A stretch of DNA of 64,000 bases. It comes from Oscheius tipulae. Taxonomy: Eukaryota; Nematoda; Chromadorea; Rhabditida; Rhabditidae. The position numbers and the translations under genes were made by a program. The notes under the pieces were generated by a model. It was not told the origin of the DNA. It ran no database searches and worked only from the letters and a program-made list of their open reading frames with translations. Position 1 is the stretch's first letter. Each line of letters begins with the position of its first letter. The stretch is from the NCBI GenBank assembly GCA_037178975.1, contig JASJZH010000005.1, forward strand, positions 3,100,001 through 3,164,000, given 5' to 3'. This document shows, piece after piece, positions 11,175-25,869 of this stretch.

Positions 11175-13310
11175 CTACTTGAAAGCACGAGCAGCTCTGG
11201 GAATCAGCGACGGCTTGATGAGCCGATCGGTGATGACGACTTGGGAGGTGATCGGATTTTCCTTGACTCGGATGTTCTCCTTCTGCCTCACCACTTTCTC
11301 CTGGCCTCCAACCTCTTCAACGTTCTCTCTCTTGACCTGGAGAACGGTCTCGACCGGACCAGGAGCCTGATTCTCCTGCTCGGCAACCTGGTCGTAGGGA
11401 GTCGCTGCACGAGGTGGGACAGGGGGAGCATTCTGGACATTGTTTTCTGAAATTTCTGAAGTAAAAACTAGGTAAGAGACTGGCTTACCCTTGATATAAG
11501 CGAACATCTCCTCCAGGAGGTCTTTGTTCTGTTCGTAGAGTTCAGTCTGTTGCCGAGAGTTCTCAATCATCTCATTGAGCTTGGCCTCGATTCGTGCAGC
11601 CATAGCACTTCCATTCTGTTGGAAAAGCTCCATGAATTCGTTGATCTTGAAGGTGAGTTCAGCGAGGTTCGGCTGCTGAGCGATGGGAGCAGCTGGAGCA
11701 ATCTCCGGATCTTCGGGAGCAGCTCCAGTCTCATTGTCCTCGGGTACTGAAACAGAGAGTATTAAAAGAAGCTTGAAGTTGACTCACTGTGTTCAATGAC
11801 AGCCGCCTGGACTTCCTGCTGTATTGCCGGCTCTCCCTGTTGCATATCCTCTTCAAAAACAGCTACAACTTCTTCCTCGCCCGCTGCCTTTTTTTCTCTG
11901 ATAGAAGTTCTCTTAGCAGTTCGGCGAGCTGCCTTCTTGGGCTCTGAAACATGTTAGTTTTAGAAACTTGAGGGAAGACGACTTACGTTCTTCTTCGACG
12001 GCCTCTTCATTCGCTGACTCTTCTTGTTCGAGAACAGGAGCCTCTTCCTCATTCTGTTCAACGGCTGCCTCCTCTTCAACAGTTTGTTCTTCGTTCTGGG
12101 CTGTCTTCTTTCCACGAGTTGACGTCCTCTTGGCCGGTCTACGAGCAGTCTCTTTGGGAGGAGGAGCATCATCCTCGTTCTCTTCGGGTACTGGAAGGAA
12201 GACCGTTACTGTTGTTTAGGCTACTCACCAATAGCCTCTTTCTCAGGAACAGACTCTTCTTGTTGATCTTGTTCCACTACCTGCTCGACTATCTCTTGAA
12301 TAGCCGCCTCTTTCTGTTCCAGATTCTGAGCAGCTTCCTCTTCAACCTCTTCTTCCGCTTCGGGCTTAGCCTTCTTTCCACGAGAAGCCTTCTTGCCCTT
12401 GGTTGCCTTACGGTTAACCTTCTTGGGAAGAGCATCATTCTCGTCCTGCTCAGGCACTGAAGTAGATTCATATGAAAATTGGGAGACGGTAACTCACCTC
12501 TTTCCTCTACACCTGCTACCTGTTCAACTACAGGCTCTTCTTGTTGAAGGACAGGAGGTTGAGACAGAAGATCCATGACCTCAGCTTCCTCTTCTTCTTG
12601 AGCCTTTGTCTGAGTCTTCTTTCCACGAGCAGGAGCTTTCTTGCTCTTGGCCTGTTTCCTGGCAGTCTTCTTCAGAACAGCTTCGGTGTCAGGGTCTTCT
12701 TGTTCGACAACTGAAAAGTAGGCAGTTACTGAAGGAAATAAGACAAAACAACTGACTTTGAAGATCGCCTTCTCCCCATTCAGCTGGTTCTTCTACAGGC
12801 TCGTCCTGTTTCATTTCCTCCTCATCCTGTCCCTTCTTCGCAGCCTTCTTGGCGGGTTTGCGAGTCGTCTTCTTCTTCGGAGCTGGCTCCTCCTCCTGTT
12901 CGGGAGCATTCGGATTGTAGATCTCGACCGTCTCCGCAATTCTGACTCTCTTTCCGTTCCTGTTGGAAGGAGCTGGCTCTTCCGCCTCAGCATCAGCTGG
13001 AGCATCAGTAGCAGCCTCGGCGGACTGTCCCTTCCAGAGTCTGCGAGCAATCTCCAGTTTGGTACGGAACTTTGTGTCCTTCAGAGCCCAGCGCGGGGTG
13101 AGAGGACGCTATAAATTGTTTCATAGATAAGATTGGAAAAACTGAACTAACATCAAAGTTGTTCTTGAGGAACTGCTTCACACTCTTCTCTTGGTCTTTG
13201 TTTCCGCCGGCGAAGGTGGCGATGAACTGATCCTTCTGCTCCTTGGTCTCGAAAGCCTGTCCGAAGGCCTGTACGTAGTCCAAGAAGTTTCTGTGGGTCT
13301 GCTCGGCCAT
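11175..13310 (-). CDS. Modular Lys/Glu-rich protein, eight exons
   Basis: No family recognised; about 616 residues. Exons: 13152..13310 (ATG 13310), 12757..13108, 12498..12710, 12229..12456, 11987..12190, 11788..11943, 11489..11746, 11175..11455. The first exon plus the start of exon 2 form a compact, non-repetitive region (residues 1 to ~85, rich in Phe, Gln, Lys and Arg). Exon 2 adds a basic KKKTTRKPAKKAAKK stretch and an acidic tail. Exons 3-6 each combine a basic segment (RGKK or REKK, KKARK-like) with a Glu/Gln tail (EEEEA, EEPVVEQ). The exon 7 product is likely helical or coiled coil (LAELTFKINEFMELF...). Exons 3-7 all start and end in phase 1, and four begin VPE or similar. Alternating charge suggests a nuclear, nucleic-acid-associated or scaffold role, but that is inference only. 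Confidence 0.75.
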
Positions 13311-14319
13311 GTCGACTAGAGGGTATTACTTGAAGATGATAGAAGGTCAATGAAAGACCGCAGTTTGTATTAATTTCCGAGGAAGCGATGCCGAAGGAAT
13401 ATGACCGCTTCAATACTTAATGTGTAGTGCTTTTGGCAAAGAAATCGATAGGAAATGGGAAGACAAATCCGGCAGAAAGTGGATTTTGAAAAATCCAGCT
13501 GACTAATTGGAGCGCAGATACTTTGGCGCCCATTAAAAGTACAGTTGTTGCCTCTGATCTGATTAAACAATGGGGAGTAGAAGTCTGGTCATGTTCTGCA
13601 AAGTTGGAGCATTTGATCAAGCTTTTAGAGCATTTAGAGTATTTCTAACTTGCGAAAAATGGAATCTTTATGCTCTACACTTTCCTAGAAAGTATCTGCT
13701 TGTTGCATCCAGGAATCGAAAAATTACATTGTCTGCGATTCCTGCTTCGTATAACAACAATTCAAAATTAGTAAGCGTTAGATTTTTCGGAAAATACTTT
13801 ATCAGGACAGCGACTTTGGTTCTGAGCTTTCTTTTCACGGTTTTTACAGTCTCAAGAATTGAACCTCTATTCGCACATCAAACGTGTATGACCAAAAGAA
13901 TCGTCTTCTCATCTCTTTTCCTCGGGCATAGAAGGGCCAAATAGGGGAATAGAAATCTGTGTGTCCGAGTAGAAACAGAAGGGACTTTGATGATACTCGG
14001 ACTTTGGAGATTCATACTTCAGCAAAGTTTCAAAGTTGTTTCTTCTTATTATGCTGTTGTCATGTGCTTGCAAGAAAATTCAGAAGTGGAGCAATACCTG
14101 TACGAAGGCTCTTCCCATCCCAGTCTGACAAAAAACCCCGTCTGCATGAAGTTCTTTACCTACAAACTACAGACTCCGTAACACGATAAACGAAGAACAT
14201 TTCCAAAAGAAATGGCAAAAGAGTTATTTCCTTCCCTCCCTGACGCAATTCACCCGACATTCAAGCAGCTCTTCTTCTATCCCAGTCAGCCACGCCCAGC
14301 TTCGCACATTATCTCGTAG
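13311..14319. other. Intergenic, one palindromic-repeat half
   Basis: No supported exon. The 124-codon open frame at 13570-13944 has no family resemblance and overlaps a half copy of the palindromic repeat (13589..13620). Upstream regions of two divergently transcribed genes. Confidence 0.5.
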
Positions 14320-15745
14320 ATGAGCTCGATTCTGTGCTGTTTCTCCAAGATATTCTGCTGCTGTGGGCCGAAGAGTAAAGTTGAACCGACTTTAGAAGAG
14401 ACAAAGCCCAGTTGCTCAATGGTCTATACGGATCCATCGGTGAGTCTAATTGTCTTTTTAGCAAACTGTAGTTCTTCCCATGATAAAACCAGAATTTCTC
14501 AAGATTTGATCGAAAGAGATTATTACCTGACTTTTGACTACCCCATGAGTCTGTTTAGTACGTAGTACAATTTAACCATTTTGAGTAGCAGTCAACAGGC
14601 TCATGGCCAGTTATTTATCTTTGAACAACGGTCGAGCCCCTTCAGATAAAGGAAAAACCGAGGGCATGGACTGGCCGATAGTCGAGTGACCCAATACTTC
14701 TGTAGTGTGTCTGTTTTTGGAAACTGTAAATGGGCAGAATCAAACAAAGACAGAAAGAGTAAAGGTTACAACGTTTGATACACAGATATATGAAAAAAAA
14801 ACAGTTCGGACAGGAAATAGACAGACAACTCTGAGATACGCCCAATGAAATAATCTCTCAATTGATCGGGTATCTTACATCATAAACCATTCGAAGTCTA
14901 TTTGAAGACTTTGATCTCAACATTTCGTCTTTGACATTTCCTTACCCTTCACTGCTTTCGATAGATGTATGATGACAACTATTACTGAAAGACTGACCTA
15001 TAATCATGTCCAAACAATGAACAGATCAAAATTTTCTTTCGCATATACTCTCCCCATCTACAAATTCTATAATGATGGGATTTCTTTTTCTCTATTTTGG
15101 ACTTGGTATTCTTTGACGCATCCACGTCAGTCCGTCATCTGACTCTCCCGCTGTTTTTCAGTTTTTAAGGATAGGTTACACTGCTTTTTCTAGGGGATTA
15201 GTAACTGGGTGTGGGGATTAGGAGAAGGAAAAAAAACGAACAGATTGGAGAGATCTTTAGAAGAAGAAGTTTGGTATTTCGGAAAGACCTGACAGATTTT
15301 CGACACTGAGCCAAGCTTGTGTCGATAGTCGAAAGGTTTAACTTTGTAGTGAATCCGCCATTTTCCTATTTTAAAAAGTTATTCTTCAGTATTTCAAGAG
15401 CTTTGGAAACGGTACGGGTAAGAATTTGCCAGCATAATATTGCTTACCCATAATATAATGTTCATATAATGTTACGCTTTCAGAACATTCCCCGAGTGAC
15501 ACCTCCCGAGGGCTTCAGTCACTACTACCCATACGGAACTGTATTTCCTGGAGAAGACAAAATTCCTCCTAAAGTGCCGGATGAAGAGCTTACAGGAGCA
15601 GATCACGTCACTGTGATTATAACGAAAAACGTGTGTAGACGTCGACATCGAAATACTAATACCACCGTTCTAGGGTGCTGTGAGTGGAGACGTCGAGGCG
15701 ATAAGTGAGGAGGATTCATTAAAGGCAGGGACCACGGGAAAATAA
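14320..15745 (+). CDS. Small Cys-rich, possibly palmitoylated protein
   Basis: Three exons join in phase: 14320..14439, 15484..15630 and 15674..15745 (stop 15743..15745), giving about 112 residues. The N-terminus MSSILCCFSKIFCCCGPKSK has two Cys clusters beside basic residues, as in peripheral membrane proteins anchored by palmitoylation. The middle is proline- and glycine-rich (GFSHYYPYGTVFPGED), and the C-terminus is acidic (GDVEAISEEDS). No transmembrane helix follows. A poly(A) signal-like AATAAA occurs about 10 bases after the stop. Intron 2 is only 43 nt with a TTCTAG acceptor. Family not recognised; the lipid-anchor idea is inference from composition. Confidence 0.6.
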
Positions 15746-15781
15746 TGATAGTAAATAAAGTCTTCATCCATATAAAGCTCT

Positions 15782-16827
15782 TCACTTCTTCACAAAAATT
15801 CTAGACCTCAACATTCTCCACTCTGGCCTGATACTGATTCCCCGGCGCGTCTCTTCTTTCAAGGTTGTGAAAGCTTCGCGGGGCTGGAGTTGAACCGTAC
15901 TGGACAGACACGATCTGCGGCATGTTAGGAACATTTTCATCGGTACAGAGTCCTGGGGAACAGATTCCTCCAAAGGCATCTCTGAATACAAATTGGATAA
16001 ACGAGAGTCAAAGGTTACCGATAGGCCGGGAGAAAGAGACACGTCGAGAGAAACAGAATCAGTGGGAGCAGGAATCGTAAGAGGATGTAGAGATTGGTTA
16101 GAAAGGCAGCAAGTGATGGTTCTAGAGGTAGCAGCAGTACTTAAAAGAGTGTTTCTATTGCTAAAAGAAACTGAATACCTCCCCGAATCAAAGGACCGAT
16201 CGCAACAATCTGCGTGAACAGCAGCGCTCCTCCCAGTCTCGAGTAGCCTGCATAGACCGGGAGTCCTGGATATACAGCTTCTGGAGACGGACGAGTACAA
16301 ATGCAGAAGATGAGGACAGCACAGAAGAAGAGAACAATCACGGCAATGTAGGCTATTATGTGAGAGCCGAAGATTATTATGCGGGCAAAATCTGCGATCT
16401 CTTTGCCAAAAACTGAAAGCATACAGGCGCATGCGATCGTGTAAAAGAGTAGGATAAGGACGTAGATGCTGCTGAAGGAGTAGTTCAAATCCCTTAAAAG
16501 ATAGACATGACCGATTATCCACTCACTCTTCGATGCCTTGAATTGTTCCTCGCCTTGCCGAAGCTGACTGATGAAGGAGGTAAGCGGCTAGAGAGAGCAA
16601 CAAGGTGAGATGGAACACGTTTTGGAGATATTTTTCTGATTCTTCGAGAGTGTAGAAACTGAAAACGAATAAGTTGATTCTACAATTGCAACTAATATCT
16701 TTACAATTGGCAAAAAGCCTCCGTCTGCGACACATCTGTCTTTACTAAAGCCCAGTGGTGTCGGTCCGTCCGTCGTGTTCGCACAATTTCCTGTCAACAC
16801 TAATACCCAAAACAGCTGACGAGTCAT
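15782..16827 (-). CDS. Multi-pass membrane protein, tentative model
   Basis: Starts at ATG 16827 with a signal peptide (MTRQLFWVLVLTGNCA) and a short luminal region with Cys. A second segment near 16523..16660 gives YTLEESEKYLQNVFHLT and then a hydrophobic stretch LLLSLAAYLL. A third exon (about 16220..16500) encodes two strong transmembrane helices (IYVLILLFYTIACACM and IIAYIAVIVLFFCAVLIFC), then a Pro/Gly/Tyr loop and another hydrophobic stretch. The 3' part near 15801..15975 reads best as DAFGGICSPG... ending NQYQARVENVEV and a stop at 15801..15803; an overlapping frame runs to 15782. Exon junction phases do not all agree, so the borders are provisional. Family not recognised. Confidence 0.45.
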
Positions 16828-17183
16828 TTCATGTCAAGAGACAAGGAGCCAAGGTCAACTGTAAAAGGAAACTTTAGCTACTGGGGAAGCGGCGACGCCG
16901 TCTACTATTCATTTTAAACCAAAGCCAAAGGGCTGCGAAGCTGCCATCAGCAGCTGATTCTAAGAAAAACTATACGAGAAGAAACTTTTTCAATTCTTCC
17001 CATTTGCAGAGAAGCAGACCGCGCGGTCCGTTGAATGTACTCTCTCAATCAGAAGCTGCACAAGGAGATTATGAAGATCGCGGAAGTCAGTCAAAACAGG
17101 TACTTTTCACCCTATTTTCATCATGCAAAACATGTTCAAAGATCCGAGTCAGATCGACTGTCGAGAATCTGATGTCAGTCTTG

Positions 17184-17266
17184 TGTCAACTCTACTAATC
17201 TAGGATAACACTTGATAAGATGTCTGTGGACTTTCTGTCAAGTGTTATCCTAGATTAGAGTTGACA
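17184..17266. repeat. Near-perfect inverted repeat (hairpin)
   Basis: Left arm 17184..17215 and right arm 17238..17266 are complementary over 29 bp, apart from a 3-nt insertion (CTA) in the left arm, with a 22-nt loop. The arm contains AATCTAGGATAACACTTGA. It is a fold-back element or a small-RNA hairpin; no flanking target duplication is obvious. Confidence 0.7.
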
Positions 17267-17798
17267 TGACCAGTAAGGAGAGTCAAGCAATTCTAACTAC
17301 ACAACGATCACTAGGTCACTCCGCAAGGAGCGTAAGTGACTGGTGCTTCGATAATCTGACATGTTGTTAGATAAATTTGGAGGGTATGGATTAGACTCTT
17401 GTTCTGTGACTTGCGTAACGGTCAAAGCTTTAACTTTATCGTCTTTGACCATCTGTAGCCGCTATTTTTATAAATAGGGCTTCGTCCTTTTGTTGTATAG
17501 TACAGTAGCTGGTGTTTTCTCGCTGTTTGGCTATGTTATTCTCATTGTCCCTCCTGAAAGTATTCCATTCCCAATATGATACTGGAAGGTTTATAATGGG
17601 AATCAAGATCTCTCTATTATTAAAGCGCAAGAATTCCCGTCTGTCCGTGGAACCACTCGCTAAAAGCTGGCAAGTCATGGCATGTCAATGGTTTCGTTGG
17701 CAAGTCAGCTGTGAGGCAACTCGTTGGTCTACAAGGTAGTTAGATGAACAGTAATTTCGGTGAATATATCCTGGAATTAGGATGCAAATGTCGTAAAC

Positions 17799-18157
17799 TC
17801 ACAACTCTTTGCTGTCCGATCTCTCGAATCCAATTGACAGAGAATGAATGAGTTCTACTGGTAGAAGGAGACTGACAGGCGCAGCCACTGGCATCATGAA
17901 ACTCTTCGTCAAGTCTCTGTTCATCCTCAGTGAAGCGACCCAAAATAATATGCAGAAGATGAGAGCTATTAGTATGACTATTAGGGAGGCGACATCCCCT
18001 AAACTGAGGCTTCTTGAAGATTCTTCGAGACTCACCTAAGCTCGCCCAATCCTCCACAATTTGAGGAAAGAGGCTCTGATCACAGCTGAATCCCTTCCAA
18101 GCATTGCCGCTACAACTGACACTCTTGTACCTGATGTCATCCATTTGAGGCCACAAA
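17799..18157 (-). CDS. Single-pass membrane protein exons, tentative
   Basis: An upstream exon (about 18045..18157) encodes a Cys-containing polar segment (MDDIRYKSVSCSGNAWKGFSC, written here as read) ending at AG|GTGAGT. A downstream exon (17799..18035) encodes one clear transmembrane helix (VASLIVILIALIFCILFW) followed by a juxtamembrane basic residue and a tail. The helix exon ends GAGTT followed by GTGAGT, so a further exon may exist. The phase between the two visible exons is not resolved. It may resemble the neighbouring membrane gene at 15782..16827 in layout. No family recognised. Confidence 0.35.
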
Positions 18158-18327
18158 AAGGTATAAACTGATCAGCAGAAATGAGAGCCAGCCTGCGAGG
18201 TTGCCCCGACGACGCGTCTTTTCATTATGATGCCTGATTGTTGGCGGTCATCTCCCTCATGATTACGACTGAAGTATAAAGAGTAGTTCTGTTTGTAGGA
18301 ATTAACAATGGTATGCTCTCTTTTTAG

Positions 18328-18455
18328 AGTCCGTGCAAGCTCAATTTCAGAACACTGAGATACTCTTTCTCCTCTACTATGTTTCCTTCAGCTTCCTTCT
18401 CCTCCCAATATTTCCAAGTCTTATAGGAATGGTGGCCTTTGTAGTGCTATTTTTG
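18328..18455 (+). CDS. Candidate exon with two hydrophobic helices
   Basis: Bounded by a TTTTTAG acceptor and a GTAAGT donor. One frame is fully open and reads EILFLLYYVSFSFLLLPIF then a second hydrophobic run. No start codon or partner exon could be joined, so it may be an orphan exon or chance. Confidence 0.25.
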
Positions 18456-18795
18456 GTAAGTTTACTATTGCCATGCTCATTCCAAAGAGATAAAGGAGGG
18501 TAGCTCAGAGCCAGTTGTCCCGTAGCCGTCATGCACAGATGTGAAGCATTTAGAAATTCACCTTATGTTCCGTGGTAATCAACCGCATTTCGGACTTTGT
18601 ATCTGCACACACCCCAACACAAGTACACATGTTCTCTACTCTAGCCCGACAGATTGATTGATCACAAACAGGCCTCGGAAAGTAGAGGCGGGAAGGGCAA
18701 TGGCGCGTTGTTGGAGACGATAAAACTACCACCTGTCTGGCTGGCAAAACAACCTTTCTTTACCTCTCCCAGTTTGTACCAATGCTTTTCAGAAA

Positions 18796-21842
<3,047 letters not shown>

Positions 21843-21898
21843 GGGCATAATACACGTTTATTACTTGACAAAAAGTGGAATTGTGTTGAGAAGAGTTT

Positions 21899-22925
21899 TT
21901 AGTTGAGGCGCTTGTAGTAACGCTTGCCGACGACTCCGTTAGCCTCCATCTTCTAAAAAGGGGAGAATATTAAATGGAAAGGGAAAGAGCTTACACAGAG
22001 AAGGAACTCCTTTCCGTCCTTGTTCTCGAAGCTGTACTGGTAGGTTTCCTCCTTGGACTCGGAGTTCTTGTCGACGGGGACGTGCTTCTCGAAAAGGACT
22101 CCGTTGGTCAGGTCGAAGGTAATCTGGAACCGAGTTTACTGTAAGACTGGGTTTTATCAGCTCTCTGCATCGACTCTTCCAGATAGACCTGTCTTTATGT
22201 GAGAGAGACTATTGACAATCAAATGGTCATGTTTTATGGCAGGAATGCAAGTATTACGACACGACTTTTTAGAATACAGACATGAATAAGTTCTTAACTC
22301 TGTAAAAAGATGATAAAAAACATTAGATATTCTTTCACCTTCCAATAGTACTACTAACGTTCGGTAACCAATGGTCTGATACAGGTCTGCCCTTGGTCGT
22401 CAGACCAATGCCTCTGAGAGTATATGTCCTCTTTAATACCCAGTAGCCACCGAAATGCACCCCGAAACCCTTTTTCAAAACAATAATAACGACAACTGCT
22501 CATTGTTTTGATCACTTCAAGAGCTCTCCATCACGAAACAGAGACCCCAAACAGACTATACAAGACTCCCTACCTTGTGAGTGGAGGAGTCGAGTCCCTC
22601 TCCGGTGAATTCCTTTCCGAGCTCGATGTTCTTGTAGTAGACGTTTTTCTTGCTGGTCAGATTGGCGTAGTCGAAGGTGTTGGGACTGGTTCCCTTCGTG
22701 AACTCCTTCTTGAAAGTGGCGAAAGTCACGAGCTTGCGAGTGAACCATCCATATCCCTTGGCGGTCAGGTATTCGTCAAAGTTCTCGGAATGGTCGAGGT
22801 CATAGTTTCCGTAGAACTTGTCAGGGAGGGTCTAAAGTTTCTCTGATACCTTAAAAAGCAGTAAGTACCTTAGCAGCAGAGACAGCAGCCACGAGGGCGA
22901 GAGCAACGATCGCGATCCGAGCCAT
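21899..22925 (-). CDS. Secreted fatty-acid/retinol-type lipid-binding protein (FABP fold)
   Basis: Extracellular member of the intracellular-lipid-binding-protein family that carries fatty acids, as in nematode secreted LBPs. Exons 22869..22925, 22574..22831, 21995..22123 and 21899..21952 are all phase 0, giving 165 residues. Exon 1 is entirely signal peptide (MARIAIVALALVAAVSAAK). The mature part opens LPDKFYGNYDLDHSENFDEYL (split as seen), matching the FABP N-terminal F.G.w.l..SENFdeyL signature. Later come TFKKEF, GKEFTGEGLDSS, ITFDLTNG and the terminal NGVVGKRYYKRL. Tail to tail with the esterase; upstream paralog at 23726..24792. High confidence. Confidence 0.92.
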
Positions 22926-23725
22926 GTTGAGGTCTGAGCATATCTTGTCCCTCGGAAAGAACCCCGCCCCTCTCCAGAGGCTGTAATGTCTGTTTTCTCT
23001 GGGCTGTCCACACTCTATCCGAACAACAAAAGAAACAAGAGGAGACCGAATGGCCTGACCCTGAGAGATCCAAGGGGAATTGGAACCTGGGGTCATGGTA
23101 GAGCTGTAACAGATGGTGAGAGACAATGGAAAGCAAACCCTGTTTTATTTGTATCAAGGATCAGTCATGCGATGAGAAAATATATAAGATACTGTTTCTC
23201 TCCTTATCATAATTCTCTCATCAATACTCTGGGTACACGTCTGAATTCAGAACAGCAGTATTCTATGATGGTACAGCACTATAACCTCATTTTACGGCTC
23301 AAGCTTGTCAGTTTCGGTTTTGTGGCGTTCTACAAACTTGTAGAGTAGATCAAAATCTACAACTTTCTAAAACTTTCGGAAGCTCAAAAATGGATTCAAG
23401 AACCCGAAAAAACGCATCGAAACAGTATCTGTTGGTGCGGCAATGTCCTGACGTCGTGCCTGATAATCGCTTTCACTTCGAAATCTAAAATCCTTCTACC
23501 AACCCAAAGAACACCAGATTGCTGTGTTTATCGCTCTTTGTCCCTTTCTCTCTTTTTGCTCAGACCCACAACAGATGTGCGCTCTGTGCATCTGGAACAC
23601 GCGGCTTTGCTCGAAGATTTATGGCTCCGGGTCAGAGAACTCTCTTGGGCTGTAAAATAGAGAACCATTTACCATTCGTAAATCATACAATGAGAACAGT
23701 GATATGTAAAACATAGATTCTTCTT
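22926..23725. other. Intergenic between tandem lipid-binding genes
   Basis: Promoter region of the secreted lipid-binding gene; one copy of palindromic repeat P (23328..23377). Nothing coding seen. Confidence 0.5.
23328..23377. repeat. Palindromic repeat family P copy
   Basis: CGTTCTACAAACTTGTAGAG then TAGATCAAAATCTACAACTT; inverted arms around GATCAAAATC. Preceded by TTTCGGTTTTGTG as in the 32466 copy. Confidence 0.7.
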
Positions 23726-24792
23726 CTATTGCTTTGGCTCTTCCTTCTTGAACCAACGACGGCAGGTGATTCCGTTGTTCTCCATCTTCTAAAACAAATA
23801 AAGTTGAATGGGACTAAGAACGAAGTGATCATTCGAATGGCTTGCGTCTGGGTCATGTTAACCACAAAAAAGTTTGTAGAATTTTACCTCTGCCGTCTTT
23901 TCGCTGAAAAGACCGTAACTAGCGACCGAATTTTTTTTTAGATGAGGAGATGTCCATTAATGGATGAAAACCTCCGAAAATATAACAATTCTTACGTGGT
24001 CCTCATGTATCTTAAAAGTTAGCTCACGGTTCTAGAAGAACCTCTTTTCGACGCATAATTCTCAAGCTAAAGTGGCGTTGCTTCAAACAATAGATCTAGT
24101 TTACAAAAATACCTGAGTTTGTTTAAAAACTAAAAATACTCATTTTTCGGAAATAAATATCTTTTAGTTTACGGATGTTTCTGGACTAGCCAAGGCAGAG
24201 TCACAGTTCTTTATACAGCCTATACCTACGAATTTTCGACCGTAAGCACTGGGAAAATGGCAAGAATATAGTCAAGTTGTCTCACCAAAACAAGCTTGTT
24301 ATCCTGGTCGACAGTGTAGGAGTAAGTCTCTCCCTTGTCGGCAGGATCATCCAGACGGATATGCTTCTCCATCAGGGCATCGTCGTTGAAGTCGAACGTG
24401 ATCTACAATCTTTATTTTCTTGAAAAGCTATGCAAAAACCCACGCTATGTCTCTTTCCATCCAGTCCTTCGCCCTCAAAAGTCTTTCCCAGTTCCCAGCC
24501 ATGATACTTCGTGTTCTTCTTGGAAGAAATGTTCTCCAGATTGAATCTGCTCAAACATGGAAAAGGGGAAGGCAAAACTACTTACTTTCCAGACTCTGAA
24601 GCCTTTTCGATGACCTTGGTCACGCTGGTGAACTGGATCATCTTTCGGAGAAGCCAGTTGACACCTACATTTTGAACTTTAGTTATGAAACCTTCAAAAA
24701 GTACCTTTAGACGACAGAAACTCGTCAAAGTTCTCGCTCCTCTCGAGGATGAAGCGTCCGAAGAACTTTTCAGGGATTGTGGAGTCGGTCAT
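23726..24792 (-). CDS. Lipid-binding protein (FABP fold), paralog
   Basis: Same family as the neighbour. Exons 24705..24792, 24586..24664, 24444..24546, 24286..24402 and 23726..23788, all in phase, give about 149 residues. Motifs: IPEKFFGRFILERSENFDEF, WLLRKMIQF, GKTFEGEGLDG, ITFDFNDD, and the ending NGITCRRWFKKEE. It has two extra introns in the region that is one exon in the neighbour. ATG 24792 follows a TTTTCCAG acceptor directly. It is thus either a trans-spliced cytosolic LBP or one whose signal-peptide exon lies further upstream: the neighbour's signal exon joins at exactly this homologous position. The last exon lies behind a 497-nt intron. Confidence 0.88.
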
Positions 24793-25869
24793 CTGGAAAA
24801 CGCACACTTTATAATAAGTACAATAAAAAATAGGTGAAGATATGGTGAGGATTCAAAACTAGGTCAGTTGTTTTTCTCAGCCGTCCAGGTAGACAGTTGT
24901 TTTGGAGCGCGGCAGCCTCCTGGTCAAGCAGATAGCAGAGAGAGGGAAGATTTTGATTAGATAGCACTGAGATGACTCAATATGATTGAGAGCCTACAAA
25001 AGTTTCAGAAAGATTGTTTCGAAAACTATTATTTTACTGTAGTAACCGATTTGCTTGTGAAGTGACGCGCTAAGTACGTGATCATGAAATTTGACTCAAG
25101 TTTTTTCGTGGTCAAGAACCCATTTTCGAGACTTACGATGTCCTGCAAACTTGTAGCTCTTTATCTGCTCCACAACTTTGTTCTACAACCAAGTCCAACG
25201 AATTGACCCGAAACATAAGGAGACACGGTGTGGTGCGCCACTGCCAGGAAGTCTTTATCTGCCTAGTTATTAGAAGTCAGAAATTCCTTTTTCCAGGCTG
25301 TTTTTGAAGGAGAATCTATCTGGAGAACCCCTGCTTTTTCCTCTTTCTTCTTTCTAGGTGTTCAGCTCAAGAAGGGACCATTTCCGGTCGACAATTACCT
25401 CCCTCTTTCAACACCAATTCCCTATTGAAAAAGAACATGTGACAGCTGTTTGTTTGACTTCTTTCCCTGCTCAAAAAGTTGTCTGTTCCTGAAGAGGAAA
25501 CAACTAATAATGACCTCTTTGTGAAATGTAAAGAGCAGAGATTTTCCGTAGGAGACGTAGTCGAGCATTTCTCCAAGAACGAAATTTATTGTTTCTCCTT
25601 GAGAATCTAATTATAGGTACTTCAGAGAAACTTTCAAAAGTTCCAAACTTGGGAAACTAATAAAGAAACTCTACTTCAAAAATTGTTTACAAGTTTTTAA
25701 GAACAATAGAAACCTTTTGGATAACTTTTGGGGACAGCTCCAATGAGTACATCAGGGCAACGAGACGGATAGGAAAAGACTCAGAACGATAATAATATGA
25801 AAACAGGCTGTACCAGACTGCCCAAAGCACCCCTTGCCCCAAAAAAGAACAAGAGAGCTCACCGAAGGA
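24793..25869. other. Intergenic with one palindromic repeat
   Basis: No supported gene. Palindromic repeat P copy at 25137..25190 (TCCTGCAAACTTGTAG, then CTGCTCCACAACTTTG). Confidence 0.5.
25137..25190. repeat. Palindromic repeat family P copy
   Basis: Inverted arms TGCAAACTTGTAG and CTACAACC/CCACAACTTTG around TTTATCTGCTC; orientation opposite to most copies. Confidence 0.6.

Noticed and set aside
12119-13114. Plus-strand hydrophobic Leu/Phe-rich frames
   Set aside because: Antisense shadows of the Lys/Glu-rich exons.
13570-13944. 124-codon plus-strand open frame
   Set aside because: No motif, no splice context, random composition, and it overlaps a half palindromic repeat.
15782-16522. 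246-codon minus-strand frame read as one protein
   Set aside because: An overlapping frame encodes obvious transmembrane helices; the long frame is Ser/Leu/Arg/Cys-rich shadow over most of its length.
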